DNA from: a virus
Virus record (IMG/VR): IMGVR_UViG_3300022602_000024
Location: 797-64,796 of that record
Reading direction: 5' to 3' (one strand)
DNA: 64,000 bases
Positions 10,425 to 18,047 of the stretch are shown here, piece after piece. The position numbers were made by a program, and so were the translations under genes. The notes under the pieces were generated by a model that saw only the letters and a program-made list of their open reading frames with translations, made no database searches and was not told the origin of the DNA. How positions within the stretch are numbered: position 1 is the stretch's first letter; each line of letters begins with the position of its first letter.

Positions 10425-10856
10425 TTAGGCCGGCACGTTGGTGCTGTTAATATTGTGAATTACAATAATTGTGTTGGGGTTTGCCCCAGGGGCAGGCGGA
10501 GGACTAGTAAATGAAATCTGCGTAGTTCCATTCAGTGTATAATTGATTGTAGGTTGCTGATATACTCCTCCAATGAATACTGCAATAGCATTTACATCAG
10601 ACTCAATTTGACTCATTATAAAATTAGACGTTGTGCCGTCACCAGTGAATGTATCAGTTACTAACTGAACTGATCCAATTTTGGCAACCATACTCCATGC
10701 ACCGTTGTAATAAAATTCAATTCGGTTATTGCTTTTGTTGAATCTGATAATTCCATTGTCAGGAGTATCACCATAGCTAGAACTGGGCACAATAGGCAAA
10801 CGTGCCTGGGTACCACCATTCTTTGCTAGGTCAGGATTTTTAAAATATCTTGCCAT
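10425..10856 (-). CDS. Small structural protein with GDGxT/INGVYQQP module
   Basis: This 143-residue protein starts MARYFKNPDLAKNGGTQARLP. Residues about 15-55 form a segment with IIRFNKSNNRIEFYYNGAW, and residues about 60-140 form the module TFTGDGTTSNF...IGGVYQQPTINYTL...ISFTSPP. The same module occurs in the 1935- and 566-residue proteins, so three genes of this locus share it. Two bp separate it from the 102-residue gene upstream. Probably a virion component; function unproven. Confidence 0.7.
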   Translation of the reverse strand: MARYFKNPDLAKNGGTQARLPIVPSSSYGDTPDNGIIRFNKSNNRIEFYYNGAWSMVAKIGSVQLVTDTFTGDGTTSNFIMSQIESDVNAIAVFIGGVYQQPTINYTLNGTTQISFTSPPPAPGANPNTIIVIHNINSTNVPA

Positions 10857-10858
10857 TG

Positions 10859-11167
10859 TTAAATTCCAATGTAACTTACTGTTGCTGTCACTGACACATT
10901 AGCATTGGCACTGGCGTAGATTGCATCGCCATTGCTGAAAATAACTTTTTCTGTATCAACCACCAGAGTCTGTCCTGCAACTAAACTAGCCAATGAATAA
11001 ATTTGTGTTGTTACATTTGCCAGTTTACCATTGGGTACCAAGTACACATTTGCAGTTGTGCCATTGTTTGAATAATTGCAAAAATGCATAACAGTGATAG
11101 CACTATTACCCGAACTAGTATATATGCTTGTTGGTACTGTTGTTACGTTTGCGTTTATGATTGCCAT
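10859..11167 (-). CDS. Small beta-rich structural protein (102 aa)
   Basis: The protein MAIINANVTTVPTSIYTS... is short, beta-rich and without Cys. It has a pattern (TVMHFCNYSNN...VYLVPNG) seen in small hypothetical proteins of T4-like aquatic phage fibre loci. It lies 9 bp downstream of the 173-residue gene and 2 bp upstream of the 143-residue gene, so it belongs to the same transcription unit. No specific function is recognised. Confidence 0.68.
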   Translation of the reverse strand: MAIINANVTTVPTSIYTSSGNSAITVMHFCNYSNNGTTANVYLVPNGKLANVTTQIYSLASLVAGQTLVVDTEKVIFSNGDAIYASANANVSVTATVSYIGI

Positions 11168-11176
11168 TCTAAAATC

Positions 11177-11698
11177 CTATCCAAAAATTATACTGTATGC
11201 GACAGCCGCGCTTTTTGTTACAAGTTCTTGTTGACTGCCATTGGCATTGTCAACAAACAGTCCGCTCTTGCCGCTGCTGATTGTTCCTGTGTAAAATGTT
11301 ACTGCGTTGGCAGTATCAAATAAACTGTGTCCGGTAATGTTTAAATTAGAACTCAGCGTTGGTGTACTATCAGCATATACATTTGATATGCCAGCACTAG
11401 ATGCTGTAGCAATATTTGATACTGTTGTACCATTGTATAGTTGCCAAGACTTGAGTGTTTCATTCCACCCAATACTGGCATTTGCACTTATTCCACGATC
11501 AACAATAATGTTTGCACCAAGTGGATTTGGACCATATCCAGGGCTAAGTCCGTTGTTCAGTGTAATGATATGATCTGTAACAGATGTGTTATTAGTAACA
11601 ATACTTTGACTATTACCGGTAACAATCAAATCGCCATCAATGATAACCGACGGGCTTATAATTGTATATTGATCTGGGATTCTCTTGGTGGTACTCAT
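11177..11698 (-). CDS. Small fibre-locus structural protein (173 aa)
   Basis: The protein starts MSTTKRIPDQYTIISPSVII followed by DGDLIVTGNSQSI. The 'DG(D/N)LxVxGxxxxI' segment followed by NNTSVTDHIITLNNG is also found at the start of fibre-type proteins, including the N-terminal region of the 1935-residue protein (NLSVSGNTSTLNSV...INDPIVVFNNG). It is the first gene of the minus-strand fibre unit and has a CATAAATA late-promoter-like box 22 bp upstream of its start. Virion role inferred. Confidence 0.7.
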   Translation of the reverse strand: MSTTKRIPDQYTIISPSVIIDGDLIVTGNSQSIVTNNTSVTDHIITLNNGLSPGYGPNPLGANIIVDRGISANASIGWNETLKSWQLYNGTTVSNIATASSAGISNVYADSTPTLSSNLNITGHSLFDTANAVTFYTGTISSGKSGLFVDNANGSQQELVTKSAAVAYSIIFG

Positions 11699-11719
11699 TT
11701 AACAGTCCTGTTTATAGTA

Positions 11720-11727
11720 TATTTATG
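11720..11727 (-). promoter_or_regulatory. Late-promoter-like box CATAAATA
   Basis: Seven of eight bases match the T4 late promoter TATAAATA on the minus strand, 22 bp before the ATG of the 173-residue gene and just after the bidirectional terminator at 11753-11780. It would start the fibre transcript. Confidence 0.5.
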
Positions 11728-11752
11728 TGTTTTAAAAGTTTGCTGAATTCAA

Positions 11753-11780
11753 AATAAAAGCGGCCGAAGCCGCTTTTATT
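11753..11780. terminator. Bidirectional rho-independent terminator
   Basis: A perfect 12-bp stem (aataaaagcggc / gccgcttttatt) with a CGAA tetraloop has A/T tracts on both sides. It lies 18 bp past the stop codon of the 237-residue gene on the minus strand. Confidence 0.88.
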
Positions 11781-11797
11781 GTTTGCTTATACACTGA

Positions 11798-12511
11798 TTA
11801 AGCGTACTGTACCTGAACAAACGTTGCGTCTGGCGTAGCCAAATGATAACGGAATTTGTTTGGATTGTATCCACCAGCAATGCTAGTAGTCGAGTTTCCA
11901 TCATTTCCAAAATCGTACACAAACTTGTTCGTAATTTTGCTTGTGTATGTATTAGTAGTAACAGATAGACCATTGGCCCCTGCAACATTACCAGTTACAC
12001 CAATAGTAAATGAGTTGCTAGTAACAGCAGTAACTTGTGCTACTGAAGCAATATTGCCATTTGGACTATTCCAGATCAAATAGTCACCAACACGTGGCAA
12101 TTGTACTGGACCAGTCACTGAAGTACGGGTATCGTATGTTACTGTTGTGCTTGTTGCACCACCAGCTACATTAGCAGCCGCGATATTAGCGGCCGCAGTA
12201 TTCAAAGTCAATAGAATATTCATTTGACCAGCTGCCGGACTTGGAGTGTTTACTAATGTACAAACTCCTTTGTTTGCACTTGCATCCTGTACTAGGAACT
12301 TGTGTTCACCTTTTTGTCTGACAATAAATCCTTGTGCCGAACTTGCACCTTTGATATAAACTTGTCCTTGGATCTGACGACCTGTTTGTCCTGTGTCGCC
12401 ACCTGTTCCACCAACGTATGCACCGTTGATGTACTGTGAACTTGTGTAGCGATCGTGAATCTGGCCATTTGCAGATTCTGTTTTTGTAATTTTTAATGCA
12501 CCTCTTGCCAT
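11798..12511 (-). CDS. Conserved T4-like structural protein (237 aa)
   Basis: The protein starts MARGALKITKTESANGQIHDR and includes QGQVYIKGASSAQGFIVRQKGEHKFLV. The N-terminal half resembles a hypothetical virion protein present in aquatic T4-like phages. The C-terminal half is Thr/Val/Asn-rich, with FVYDFGNDGN near residue 200. It is a single-gene unit with its own late-promoter-like box (12588-12595), a 5' hairpin (12546-12560) and a strong terminator downstream, which suggests abundant independent expression as for a capsid decoration or neck protein. That role is inferred only. Confidence 0.72.
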   Translation of the reverse strand: MARGALKITKTESANGQIHDRYTSSQYINGAYVGGTGGDTGQTGRQIQGQVYIKGASSAQGFIVRQKGEHKFLVQDASANKGVCTLVNTPSPAAGQMNILLTLNTAAANIAAANVAGGATSTTVTYDTRTSVTGPVQLPRVGDYLIWNSPNGNIASVAQVTAVTSNSFTIGVTGNVAGANGLSVTTNTYTSKITNKFVYDFGNDGNSTTSIAGGYNPNKFRYHLATPDATFVQVQYA

Positions 12512-12545
12512 TTTATTTCTCCTTGTGTTAGCGTTCTAGGCTACC

Positions 12546-12560
12546 CGGAGTGGTGCTCCG
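12546..12560 (-). other. 5'-leader hairpin of the 237-residue gene
   Basis: A 5-bp GC-rich stem (cggag / ctccg) with a TGGTG loop lies between the late-promoter-like box and the start at 12511. It may stabilise the transcript end or modulate translation. Confidence 0.4.
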
Positions 12561-12587
12561 AGAGTTACTCTGAATGAGTGAACAATG

Positions 12588-12595
12588 TATTTATG
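12588..12595 (-). promoter_or_regulatory. Late-promoter-like box CATAAATA
   Basis: Seven of eight matches to TATAAATA on the minus strand, 77 bp upstream of the 237-residue gene and directly after the terminator of the preceding unit. Confidence 0.5.
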
Positions 12596-12606
12596 GTGTA
12601 ATCAAC

Positions 12607-12631
12607 AAAAAAGCACCCTAGGGTGCTTTTT
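12607..12631 (-). terminator. Rho-independent terminator
   Basis: Arms aaaaagcaccc and gggtgcttttt around a 2-base TA turn (the centre CCCTAGGG is palindromic) are flanked by an A-run and a T-run. The element lies 20 bp after the stop of the 92-residue gene on the minus strand and could work in both directions. Confidence 0.85.
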
Positions 12632-12650
12632 AAATTCAAACAATTTTGTT

Positions 12651-12929
12651 TTAACGATAAATTGAGTGTATATTAGTGGTTGTTCCTGTAACAGGAGATG
12701 TTGTTTTAACTTTTGGTTTTGGAGCAGTCTGTGCTGGTTGTGAACCTATTGAACCAGTCACTGATACTACTGTTGCTGGTGAAGTGGTAGTAACTTTTGG
12801 CTTTGCTTCTGTTACTGGTGATACAACAGGATTAGCAACTTTGGTTTTTGGTGCAGAAGTTATTGTAGTTACCGGAGAAGCTGTATGAGTTGCGGCTACT
12901 TTTTCTACTGGTATTGATAGTGTGGTCAT
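12651..12929 (-). CDS. Small Thr/Pro/Val-rich low-complexity protein (92 aa)
   Basis: The sequence is dominated by T, V, P, S, A and K, with repeated SPVT or TSP and KPKV motifs (for example APKPKVKTTSPVTG). It has no Cys or Trp and almost no aromatic residues. It starts 6 bp after the stop of the 70-residue gene, so it is likely translated from the same late transcript, and the unit ends with a terminator. No family is recognised. It looks like an extended, disordered virion or scaffold accessory protein. Confidence 0.55.
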   Translation of the reverse strand: MTTLSIPVEKVAATHTASPVTTITSAPKTKVANPVVSPVTEAKPKVTTTSPATVVSVTGSIGSQPAQTAPKPKVKTTSPVTGTTTNIHSIYR

Positions 12930-12935
12930 AATATA

Positions 12936-13148
12936 TTAACTCTGTGGTGTATTTTTACTAGATGCTTTGGCTACTGTTGTACCATTGTAACTGTTAGGAC
13001 CTGCATATGTTGCTTTGCCAGTTACTGAAGAAACTGCTTGTGTTACGTAAGTAGCAGCAGTGGCTACGGCACCTTGAGTACCTAATGTACCTTTAGTAAC
13101 TGTTCCAGTCACTGCGGGTACTCCTGCTTTGTAAATTGCGTTTGCCAT
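12936..13148 (-). CDS. Small Ala/Thr/Val-rich protein (70 aa)
   Basis: MANAIYKAGVPAVTG... is preceded by a clear ribosome site (AAGGAAA) and an exact late promoter TATAAATA 29 bp before the start. It is low-complexity and rich in VTG/VTK-type steps, similar in style to the downstream 92-residue protein with which it forms a two-gene unit. Function unknown; late expression next to gp23 suggests a minor head protein. Confidence 0.6.
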   Translation of the reverse strand: MANAIYKAGVPAVTGTVTKGTLGTQGAVATAATYVTQAVSSVTGKATYAGPNSYNGTTVAKASSKNTPQS

Positions 13149-13176
13149 TTTATTTTCCTTAATAAGAACGATATAG

Positions 13177-13184
13177 TATTTATA
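13177..13184 (-). promoter_or_regulatory. Late promoter TATAAATA (exact)
   Basis: An exact match to the T4 late promoter on the minus strand, 29 bp upstream of the 70-residue gene and after a terminator hairpin. Confidence 0.7.
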
Positions 13185-13193
13185 TTGTATCCA

Positions 13194-13216
13194 ACAAAAA
13201 ACCCCTTGCGGGGCTC
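13194..13216 (-). terminator. Rho-independent terminator after the 75-residue gene
   Basis: On the minus strand the stem CCCC-GCAA-GGGG (extended by weaker pairs) is followed by TTTTTTG. It begins 7 bp after the stop codon at 13223. Confidence 0.82.
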
Positions 13217-13222
13217 TATTTT

Positions 13223-13450
13223 TTATGCTTGATCTACAAACTTTTTGAGTTCTTCAGCCTTGGCAACAATGTCTGTGCTAGACGGAAAATCTGGTAAGGT
13301 TGGAAAAGCAAGTGTTTCTCGATTGGCGTCAGTTATTTTAGAATGATATTCTTGTAACTTGGCGTCACGACTTTGGAATACTGGCGTTGCGAGGATTTCG
13401 TTAGCCATTTTGAGAAGTTCGAGACGAATCTCGTAAGGTGTTTTGCTCAT
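13223..13450 (-). CDS. Conserved small T4-like phage protein (75 aa)
   Basis: The protein starts MSKTPYEIRLELLKMANEIL and is predicted mostly helical and charged. The start has a strong ribosome site (AAGGAGA). The N-terminal pattern is one I associate with small hypothetical proteins near capsid genes of aquatic T4-like phages. It is a monocistronic unit with an exact late promoter 60 bp upstream and a terminator 7 bp downstream, directly after gp23. It may assist head assembly; function not demonstrated. Confidence 0.75.
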   Translation of the reverse strand: MSKTPYEIRLELLKMANEILATPVFQSRDAKLQEYHSKITDANRETLAFPTLPDFPSSTDIVAKAEELKKFVDQA

Positions 13451-13509
13451 ATTTTTCTCCTTTGTGTGTATGTGTGTTAAACACGAGCTGTAGCTGTTTG
13501 CTACAAAAA

Positions 13510-13517
13510 TATTTATA
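13510..13517 (-). promoter_or_regulatory. Late promoter TATAAATA (exact)
   Basis: An exact minus-strand match to the T4 late promoter, 60 bp upstream of the 75-residue gene and just downstream of the gp23 terminator. Confidence 0.7.
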
Positions 13518-13537
13518 CTCTAGATTATACGGCCAAC

Positions 13538-13563
13538 AAAAAAGCACCCGAAAGTGCTTTTTT
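13538..13563 (-). terminator. Rho-independent terminator after gp23
   Basis: A 10-bp stem (aaaaaagcac / gtgctttttt) with a 6-nt loop has A and T runs, so it may act in both directions. A second small hairpin (cccc-aacaagt-gggg, about 13577-13591) lies between it and the gp23 stop at 13609. Confidence 0.85.
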
Positions 13564-13608
13564 GTTCCTTCCCGTAACCCCAACAAGTGGGGCTCCCGAA
13601 CGAGTGGA

Positions 13609-14787
13609 TTATTGGAATGATAGATTTGCAACTGCAATCTCACCCACGTAGTCGCCAGCGTTACCTAGTGATGATGAAGTGTTTGTCAACTCAACATAAC
13701 CGTAACGTGTCATAAACGAAACTACTGGTTCGAATGTAGATGGATCTAGAACAACACCAGAGCTCATCAATGGAATATAAGGGCAATAGAACGCAGCTGC
13801 ATCAGCTTCGCTAGAACCTTTGTATCCAACCAATACTGCTTGGCTGTCGTTTGCATAACCGTCAACATAAATCTTCATAGCACCATTCAATGTACCAACA
13901 AACTTGGTGTTTGTAGGTGCTTCAAATGTACCTTCTGTAGTACGTGCAAATGCGCTAGTTGTAGCACTTTGCAATACTGTCAATGCAGCAGGAGAAACAA
14001 CTGCCCAGTTACCTGCGCCGCGACGTGTACGTTGTGCAATCAAGTTAGCTGTACGGTTGATCAATACTGCCAAAGCAGCATGCTCATCACCAACGAAAGT
14101 AGCTGTACCAGAAACTGCTGATTGGTCAAATGTGTAATCAGTAGCGGCTAGTGCACGCAATGAACCTAGAATCTCTTGGTCAATTTCAACTGTAATCTCT
14201 TGAGCCAAAGCTGCCATGATTTCAGCTTCCACGTCCAAACCGTGCATTGATTGTGCATCTTGCGCAGCTTCAAATGTCCAACGAGCAGACAATTTACGTG
14301 TTTTAGCTTCAACAACTTGTTTCAAGATTTGAACGTTGATTCTGTTTCCAGCGATACCTTCAAGAGCTGCAGTAGAAGTAGCTTGACCAGTTGTGTTAGA
14401 ACCAGAATATGCAACTGCAATCTTGAATGGGCTCAATGCCTCGTCACCAGCGGCTGCTGATGTACCGTATGCTGAACTGTCAGTGAAGTTGTCAGCATAA
14501 CGTACACGTAGTGTATGAATCTGAGCAACTGGGCCTGTCATTGGCTGAACACCAATGATTTCGTTAGCAATAACTGTAGGCATAACACGACGGATAACTG
14601 GTAGAATAACACGGTTAAGTGTTGCTACGTTACCTGCTTGTGTTGCGCCAGCAGAAGCGTTCTCTGCCAACATTTTGCGAGTATTTTCTAAAATAACTGC
14701 CATGGAGGTTCTTTTTGAACCTTGTAAGCCTTCTAACAGGGCTTCTTTGGTTTCGCCCCAACGGCTTTCTAATAATGCTTGTGTCAT
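13609..14787 (-). CDS. gp23: Major capsid protein gp23
   Basis: This 392-residue protein forms the hexamers of the T4-type head. Recognition rests on the N-terminal part (MTQALLESRWGETKEALLEG), the block VILPVIRRVMPTVIANEI-GVQPMTGP, the HTLRVRYAD segment, and the C-terminal part with FVGTLNGAMKIYVD and YKGSS. It is shorter than T4 gp23 (about 520 residues), as in many aquatic T4-like phages. An L-A-E at residues 40-42 could be the prohead-protease cleavage site, since T4 gp21 cuts after (I/L)xE; that assignment is an inference. Ribosome site AAGGAAA. It follows gp22 by 28 bp in the usual order 20-21-22-23 and ends in a strong terminator. Confidence 0.96.
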   Translation of the reverse strand: MTQALLESRWGETKEALLEGLQGSKRTSMAVILENTRKMLAENASAGATQAGNVATLNRVILPVIRRVMPTVIANEIIGVQPMTGPVAQIHTLRVRYADNFTDSSAYGTSAAAGDEALSPFKIAVAYSGSNTTGQATSTAALEGIAGNRINVQILKQVVEAKTRKLSARWTFEAAQDAQSMHGLDVEAEIMAALAQEITVEIDQEILGSLRALAATDYTFDQSAVSGTATFVGDEHAALAVLINRTANLIAQRTRRGAGNWAVVSPAALTVLQSATTSAFARTTEGTFEAPTNTKFVGTLNGAMKIYVDGYANDSQAVLVGYKGSSEADAAAFYCPYIPLMSSGVVLDPSTFEPVVSFMTRYGYVELTNTSSSLGNAGDYVGEIAVANLSFQ

Positions 14788-14815
14788 GATTTTTCCTTTT
14801 TTATCCTTTTAGGGT

Positions 14816-15934
14816 TTAATTAAGCCCTGCTAAACGCTTCATCTCAAAAACATTAGACATGATGTCTGGTGCTTCTGTGGATTCAACGACAGTTTTAGCA
14901 GTTTTATCACCAGTTGCAACTACACGTGATTCTGTTAATACTGCTGCTTTAGGGGCAGGAGCGGCAACGGAACTATTGTTTAGTACTGCTGGTAGATACT
15001 TTTCGTATGCAGACTGCAACTTGTCAGTCGACACACTCTCGAGTAAGTCACGCATGATTGCAGACTTCTCTTTGTTTAATGGTTTCAACATTTCTGCAAG
15101 ACGTTCCTTGCGCTCTGCTGATTCCTTAATAATACGAACTTCACGTTCTTTTGATTCAACTAGTGCTTGTTTGCTTTCAATTGCCTGAACTGCTTCAGAC
15201 AACTTGCCAGTTACCAACTCAACTTGAGCTTGTAATTGACGAATTTGTTTGTTCTCATTCAAATGAGTACCTGCAAATTCTGTTGCAAATGCTTCGAATA
15301 GACGACGGCCAAACATGTTCTCGCGAGCAATTTGGATGTCTTCTTTAAGTTGAGTCAACTCTGACTCTAACGAACTGGTTATTGCCTCTTTTACAGCGGT
15401 AGCAGATTGAGCAATGAATTTTTGTTGTAGTTCGGCCAATTTGGCTTTACCTTCGCGAACTAGACGAACCTTAGTTTCCACTACGGCTTTCTTGTCTGCT
15501 TCAAATTCTTTGATTTCTTCTGCAAGTGCACGCATTGTAAAGTTTTCTAATTTTGCAATAGCATTCTCATAAACTTTACGATCGTTGCGCAATTCTTTAA
15601 TCTCTTCTGCTAGTTTAGCAGTCATGAAGTTATTGAATTTGCCTGCACTTTTGACCATGTGACGTTTGAAGTTCACGCGGTCTTCTGCCAATTTCTGTTT
15701 TTCGTCTGCGAACTCTGTTAGTTCTGCAGTGAGAGACTCAGTAACCATTTTGTCAAGAGCTTCAACCATCACTTGCTTGTCATGTTGATAACGTTGTGCA
15801 AATTCTTCACGTAGTTCGGCACGTGCCTGCTCTTTTGCTTCAGTAACTCTGGCTTCCCAGGCTTCGGCAATTGCTTGACGTGTGTCTTCGTTAATAATTC
15901 CGTTATCCAACAATGGTTTGATAGCATCTAACAT
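14816..15934 (-). CDS. gp22: Prohead core scaffold protein gp22
   Basis: This 372-residue, highly charged, almost wholly helical and coiled-coil protein lies between gp21 and gp23. The N-terminus MLDAIKPLLDNGIINEDTR is typical of gp22, as are the repeated ELREEF/ELxEF heptad stretches and a C-terminus ending in MKRLAGLN. It forms the internal scaffold and is later degraded by gp21; many (I/L)xE sequences are present as potential cut sites. A strong ribosome site (AGGAGATAT) precedes it, and it begins 10 bp after the gp21 stop. Ala/Pro-rich residues at about 310-345 form a likely flexible link before the conserved C-terminal tail. Confidence 0.93.
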   Translation of the reverse strand: MLDAIKPLLDNGIINEDTRQAIAEAWEARVTEAKEQARAELREEFAQRYQHDKQVMVEALDKMVTESLTAELTEFADEKQKLAEDRVNFKRHMVKSAGKFNNFMTAKLAEEIKELRNDRKVYENAIAKLENFTMRALAEEIKEFEADKKAVVETKVRLVREGKAKLAELQQKFIAQSATAVKEAITSSLESELTQLKEDIQIARENMFGRRLFEAFATEFAGTHLNENKQIRQLQAQVELVTGKLSEAVQAIESKQALVESKEREVRIIKESAERKERLAEMLKPLNKEKSAIMRDLLESVSTDKLQSAYEKYLPAVLNNSSVAAPAPKAAVLTESRVVATGDKTAKTVVESTEAPDIMSNVFEMKRLAGLN

Positions 15935-15944
15935 TGGATATCTC

Positions 15945-16583
15945 CTATAATTTTAAGTCTTTGATTAAGGCAGTAATGCCTTGTTTCAGGTACTTTTGTA
16001 CTTTTTGATCTTGAGTGGCTTCACGTGCCATTTCAAATACCTGTTGTCCTCCGCGCATGTTCATCAAGCCCTCATAGATGGCTTTGGGATATGCATGTGG
16101 GGCACTAGGTTGTGCTACGATGTCAACGGTAATGATTTCAAAATCGCTAACGTGACCCGAACCTTCGTTAACATTACCAGATCCACGTGAACTTACACCT
16201 AGCTTAACGCCACTTGTAATCATAGATTCAACTAATTGTCCCATGGGGGTTGGTAATATTTTTAATTTGCCAAATCCACAAGGGCCGTCCATCCACATTT
16301 GTTCAATCATGTGGCTAACACGGTCCAAGTTAATTTTCAAATCGTCTGGGTGATCTACTTCGCCTAGGACGGAGTATCCACCTTTAATCTGTTCGTTAAT
16401 AGTTTCTACAGCTTTTTGTATTTCGTGAACAGGATAAACACGTTGGTTAGCGTTCTTCACGCCTCCCTCGATGAATATCCCCTTCATATAGAGATTCTTA
16501 CCCTTCCCGTCGGTCTTTTCTTCAGAGATAACCTGAATACCAGCCCGGTCAAAAGTTAAGTTCTCACGTAGGTACAAAGCCAT
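15945..16583 (-). CDS. gp21: Prohead core protease gp21
   Basis: This 212-residue serine protease matures the head by cleaving scaffold and capsid proteins. The candidate catalytic residues are visible: H78 in GEVDHPDD, S132 in LGVSSRGSG and D154 in ITVDIVAQPSAP. These match the conserved blocks of the T4 gp21 family, as does NANQRVYP near residue 45. The length matches T4 gp21 (212). The start uses an AGGGA ribosome site. The gene lies in the canonical 67-21-22-23 order, 12 bp after the acidic core protein. Confidence 0.95.
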   Translation of the reverse strand: MALYLRENLTFDRAGIQVISEEKTDGKGKNLYMKGIFIEGGVKNANQRVYPVHEIQKAVETINEQIKGGYSVLGEVDHPDDLKINLDRVSHMIEQMWMDGPCGFGKLKILPTPMGQLVESMITSGVKLGVSSRGSGNVNEGSGHVSDFEIITVDIVAQPSAPHAYPKAIYEGLMNMRGGQQVFEMAREATQDQKVQKYLKQGITALIKDLKL

Positions 16584-16595
16584 TTGTAGTCCCTA

Positions 16596-17678
16596 TTACT
16601 TCTTACCAGTTGGTTGACCAGCTTGACCTAGTTCAGATTTCTTGTTTACAGAAACTTTACCGTCTTTTGCTGCACCAACTTTGGTACCTGATTCACTGCC
16701 CTGACCTTTACCGTCAGTTTCGTATGAACCTTCTTTATTTTTAAACGCACCGCCGGCTTTACCACCAGGAACATTGATGTTACCTGATTTGATTTCGCCT
16801 TGGCCTTTGTTGTATTCATTGCTGGGCTTGGGAATTGCTTTTCCGTCAGCTGCTTCTTCAGCACCGCCGTTGTTTAGATTTTTAGCAGTACCGCCAAAAT
16901 CTGCACCTGGGCCTACTGAACCTGGCTTAGTGTTTACAGATGTTTTCTTACCTGTAGCACCAACTGCGTCACCTTCGCTAGCATCGCCTTGTCCGCCATA
17001 GATATCGCCAATACGGTCTACGTATTCACGCATCATTTCAGATGTTGACTTACGGCCTTCTGTTTTACCAGAACCGCTTTTGCCAGACGCACCAGACTTG
17101 CCTGATTTAGCACTACCTGATCCAGATTTTCCAGAACCCGATTTACCAGATCCTTTTTTCAACCACTCAGGTTGCTCGCCTTCGAACATACCGTTTTCTT
17201 CTGGTTGTGCCATTTCGTCGCCTTCTTCGCCGCCCATTTCACCGGCTGGCTCTTCCATTCCGCCCATTTCACTATGGCCTTCATCGCCCATGATTTCGTC
17301 AAACTTAGCTAGCAACTCGTCTAACTTAGCATCAATATTCATTACTTGATCTTCGATTTCAGCATGTTCTGCTTCGTCGCTACCAGCATGTGCTGCTAAA
17401 TCATCGCCGTCTTCCATATCGCCTTCTGGATCTCCGTCAACCATGTCATCGTCTCCGCCGAATTCTTCATCAGCTTCGCCCATTGACTCTTCACCAGAGA
17501 TTTCGTCAACCATGTCACCGACTTGGTCACCGTGGACTTCTTCGCCCATTTGCTCTTCATCCATGATAGATTCATAAATGTCGCGTGACTTCTCTACAAC
17601 GATGTTGTGGAATAGTTCGCGTGCTTTGTCATCTTCATCATTGATGATGTATTCTATTAATTTCTCAAACTTGTTCAT
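16596..17678 (-). CDS. Acidic prohead core protein, gp67-like, expanded
   Basis: The first 40 residues (MNKFEKLIEYIINDEDDKAR ... IYESIMDEE) resemble the helical start of T4 gp67-type core proteins. Residues about 40-170 are extremely Asp/Glu/Gly/Met-rich. They are followed by a Ser/Gly/Lys repeat (GSGKSGSGKSGSG, about 175-205) and a Gly/Lys/Asn-rich basic C-terminal half. T4 gp67 has only about 80 residues, so this 360-residue version is strongly expanded, with an acidic half and a basic half. Position just upstream of gp21 supports the call. A strong AAGGAG site precedes the start, with a TGTAAATA box 35 bp upstream. Confidence 0.75.
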   Translation of the reverse strand: MNKFEKLIEYIINDEDDKARELFHNIVVEKSRDIYESIMDEEQMGEEVHGDQVGDMVDEISGEESMGEADEEFGGDDDMVDGDPEGDMEDGDDLAAHAGSDEAEHAEIEDQVMNIDAKLDELLAKFDEIMGDEGHSEMGGMEEPAGEMGGEEGDEMAQPEENGMFEGEQPEWLKKGSGKSGSGKSGSGSAKSGKSGASGKSGSGKTEGRKSTSEMMREYVDRIGDIYGGQGDASEGDAVGATGKKTSVNTKPGSVGPGADFGGTAKNLNNGGAEEAADGKAIPKPSNEYNKGQGEIKSGNINVPGGKAGGAFKNKEGSYETDGKGQGSESGTKVGAAKDGKVSVNKKSELGQAGQPTGKK

Positions 17679-17712
17679 AAGAACTCCTTAAAATTGTTTG
17701 GCTTTGTAAGAG

Positions 17713-17720
17713 TATTTACA
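17713..17720 (-). promoter_or_regulatory. Late-promoter-like box TGTAAATA
   Basis: Seven of eight matches to TATAAATA on the minus strand, 35 bp upstream of the prohead-core gene, in the 111-bp gap after the 77-residue gene. Confidence 0.42.
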
Positions 17721-17789
17721 AAACTACGTATATTTTGGGGTTAAATGGGTAGTTTTTGAAGGATTTTGCGATTGTTTGTTACAATCTGA

Positions 17790-18023
17790 TTACAGACCGA
17801 CCGGAGCTGCGCCGGCTTCTGGTGCAGGTGCATATTGTGTTGCTACCTGCTTGAGTTTCTTTTCGTGTTCTAATTTACGAACGTCGTGACTCTGACGTAG
17901 TTGATTTAAATGCGCAAAGGTTAGTCGTGGCTTGCGGCTATCGTCGAATTTTAAGACACTTTGATCTTTCTTTTCGTCATAATAGCCTGCAGGCGCTTTG
18001 TCAAATAATTCAAATATGTTCAT
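17790..18023 (-). CDS. Conserved small protein between portal and prohead-core genes
   Basis: The 77-residue product MNIFELFDKAPAGYYDEKKD has a conserved middle (DSRKPRLTFAHLNQLRQSHD) and the pattern VRKLEHEKKLKQVATQY. A similar small protein occurs at the same place, between gp20 and gp67/gp21, in aquatic T4-like phages. It is basic and helical, consistent with a core or portal-vertex factor (T4 has the small core protein gp68 nearby), but the function is not known. The ribosome site is weak (AAAGG, about 14 bp from the ATG), so it may depend on read-through from gp20, 24 bp upstream. Confidence 0.8.
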   Translation of the reverse strand: MNIFELFDKAPAGYYDEKKDQSVLKFDDSRKPRLTFAHLNQLRQSHDVRKLEHEKKLKQVATQYAPAPEAGAAPVGL

Positions 18024-18047
18024 ATCTACTATTTAACCTTTTTGTAA

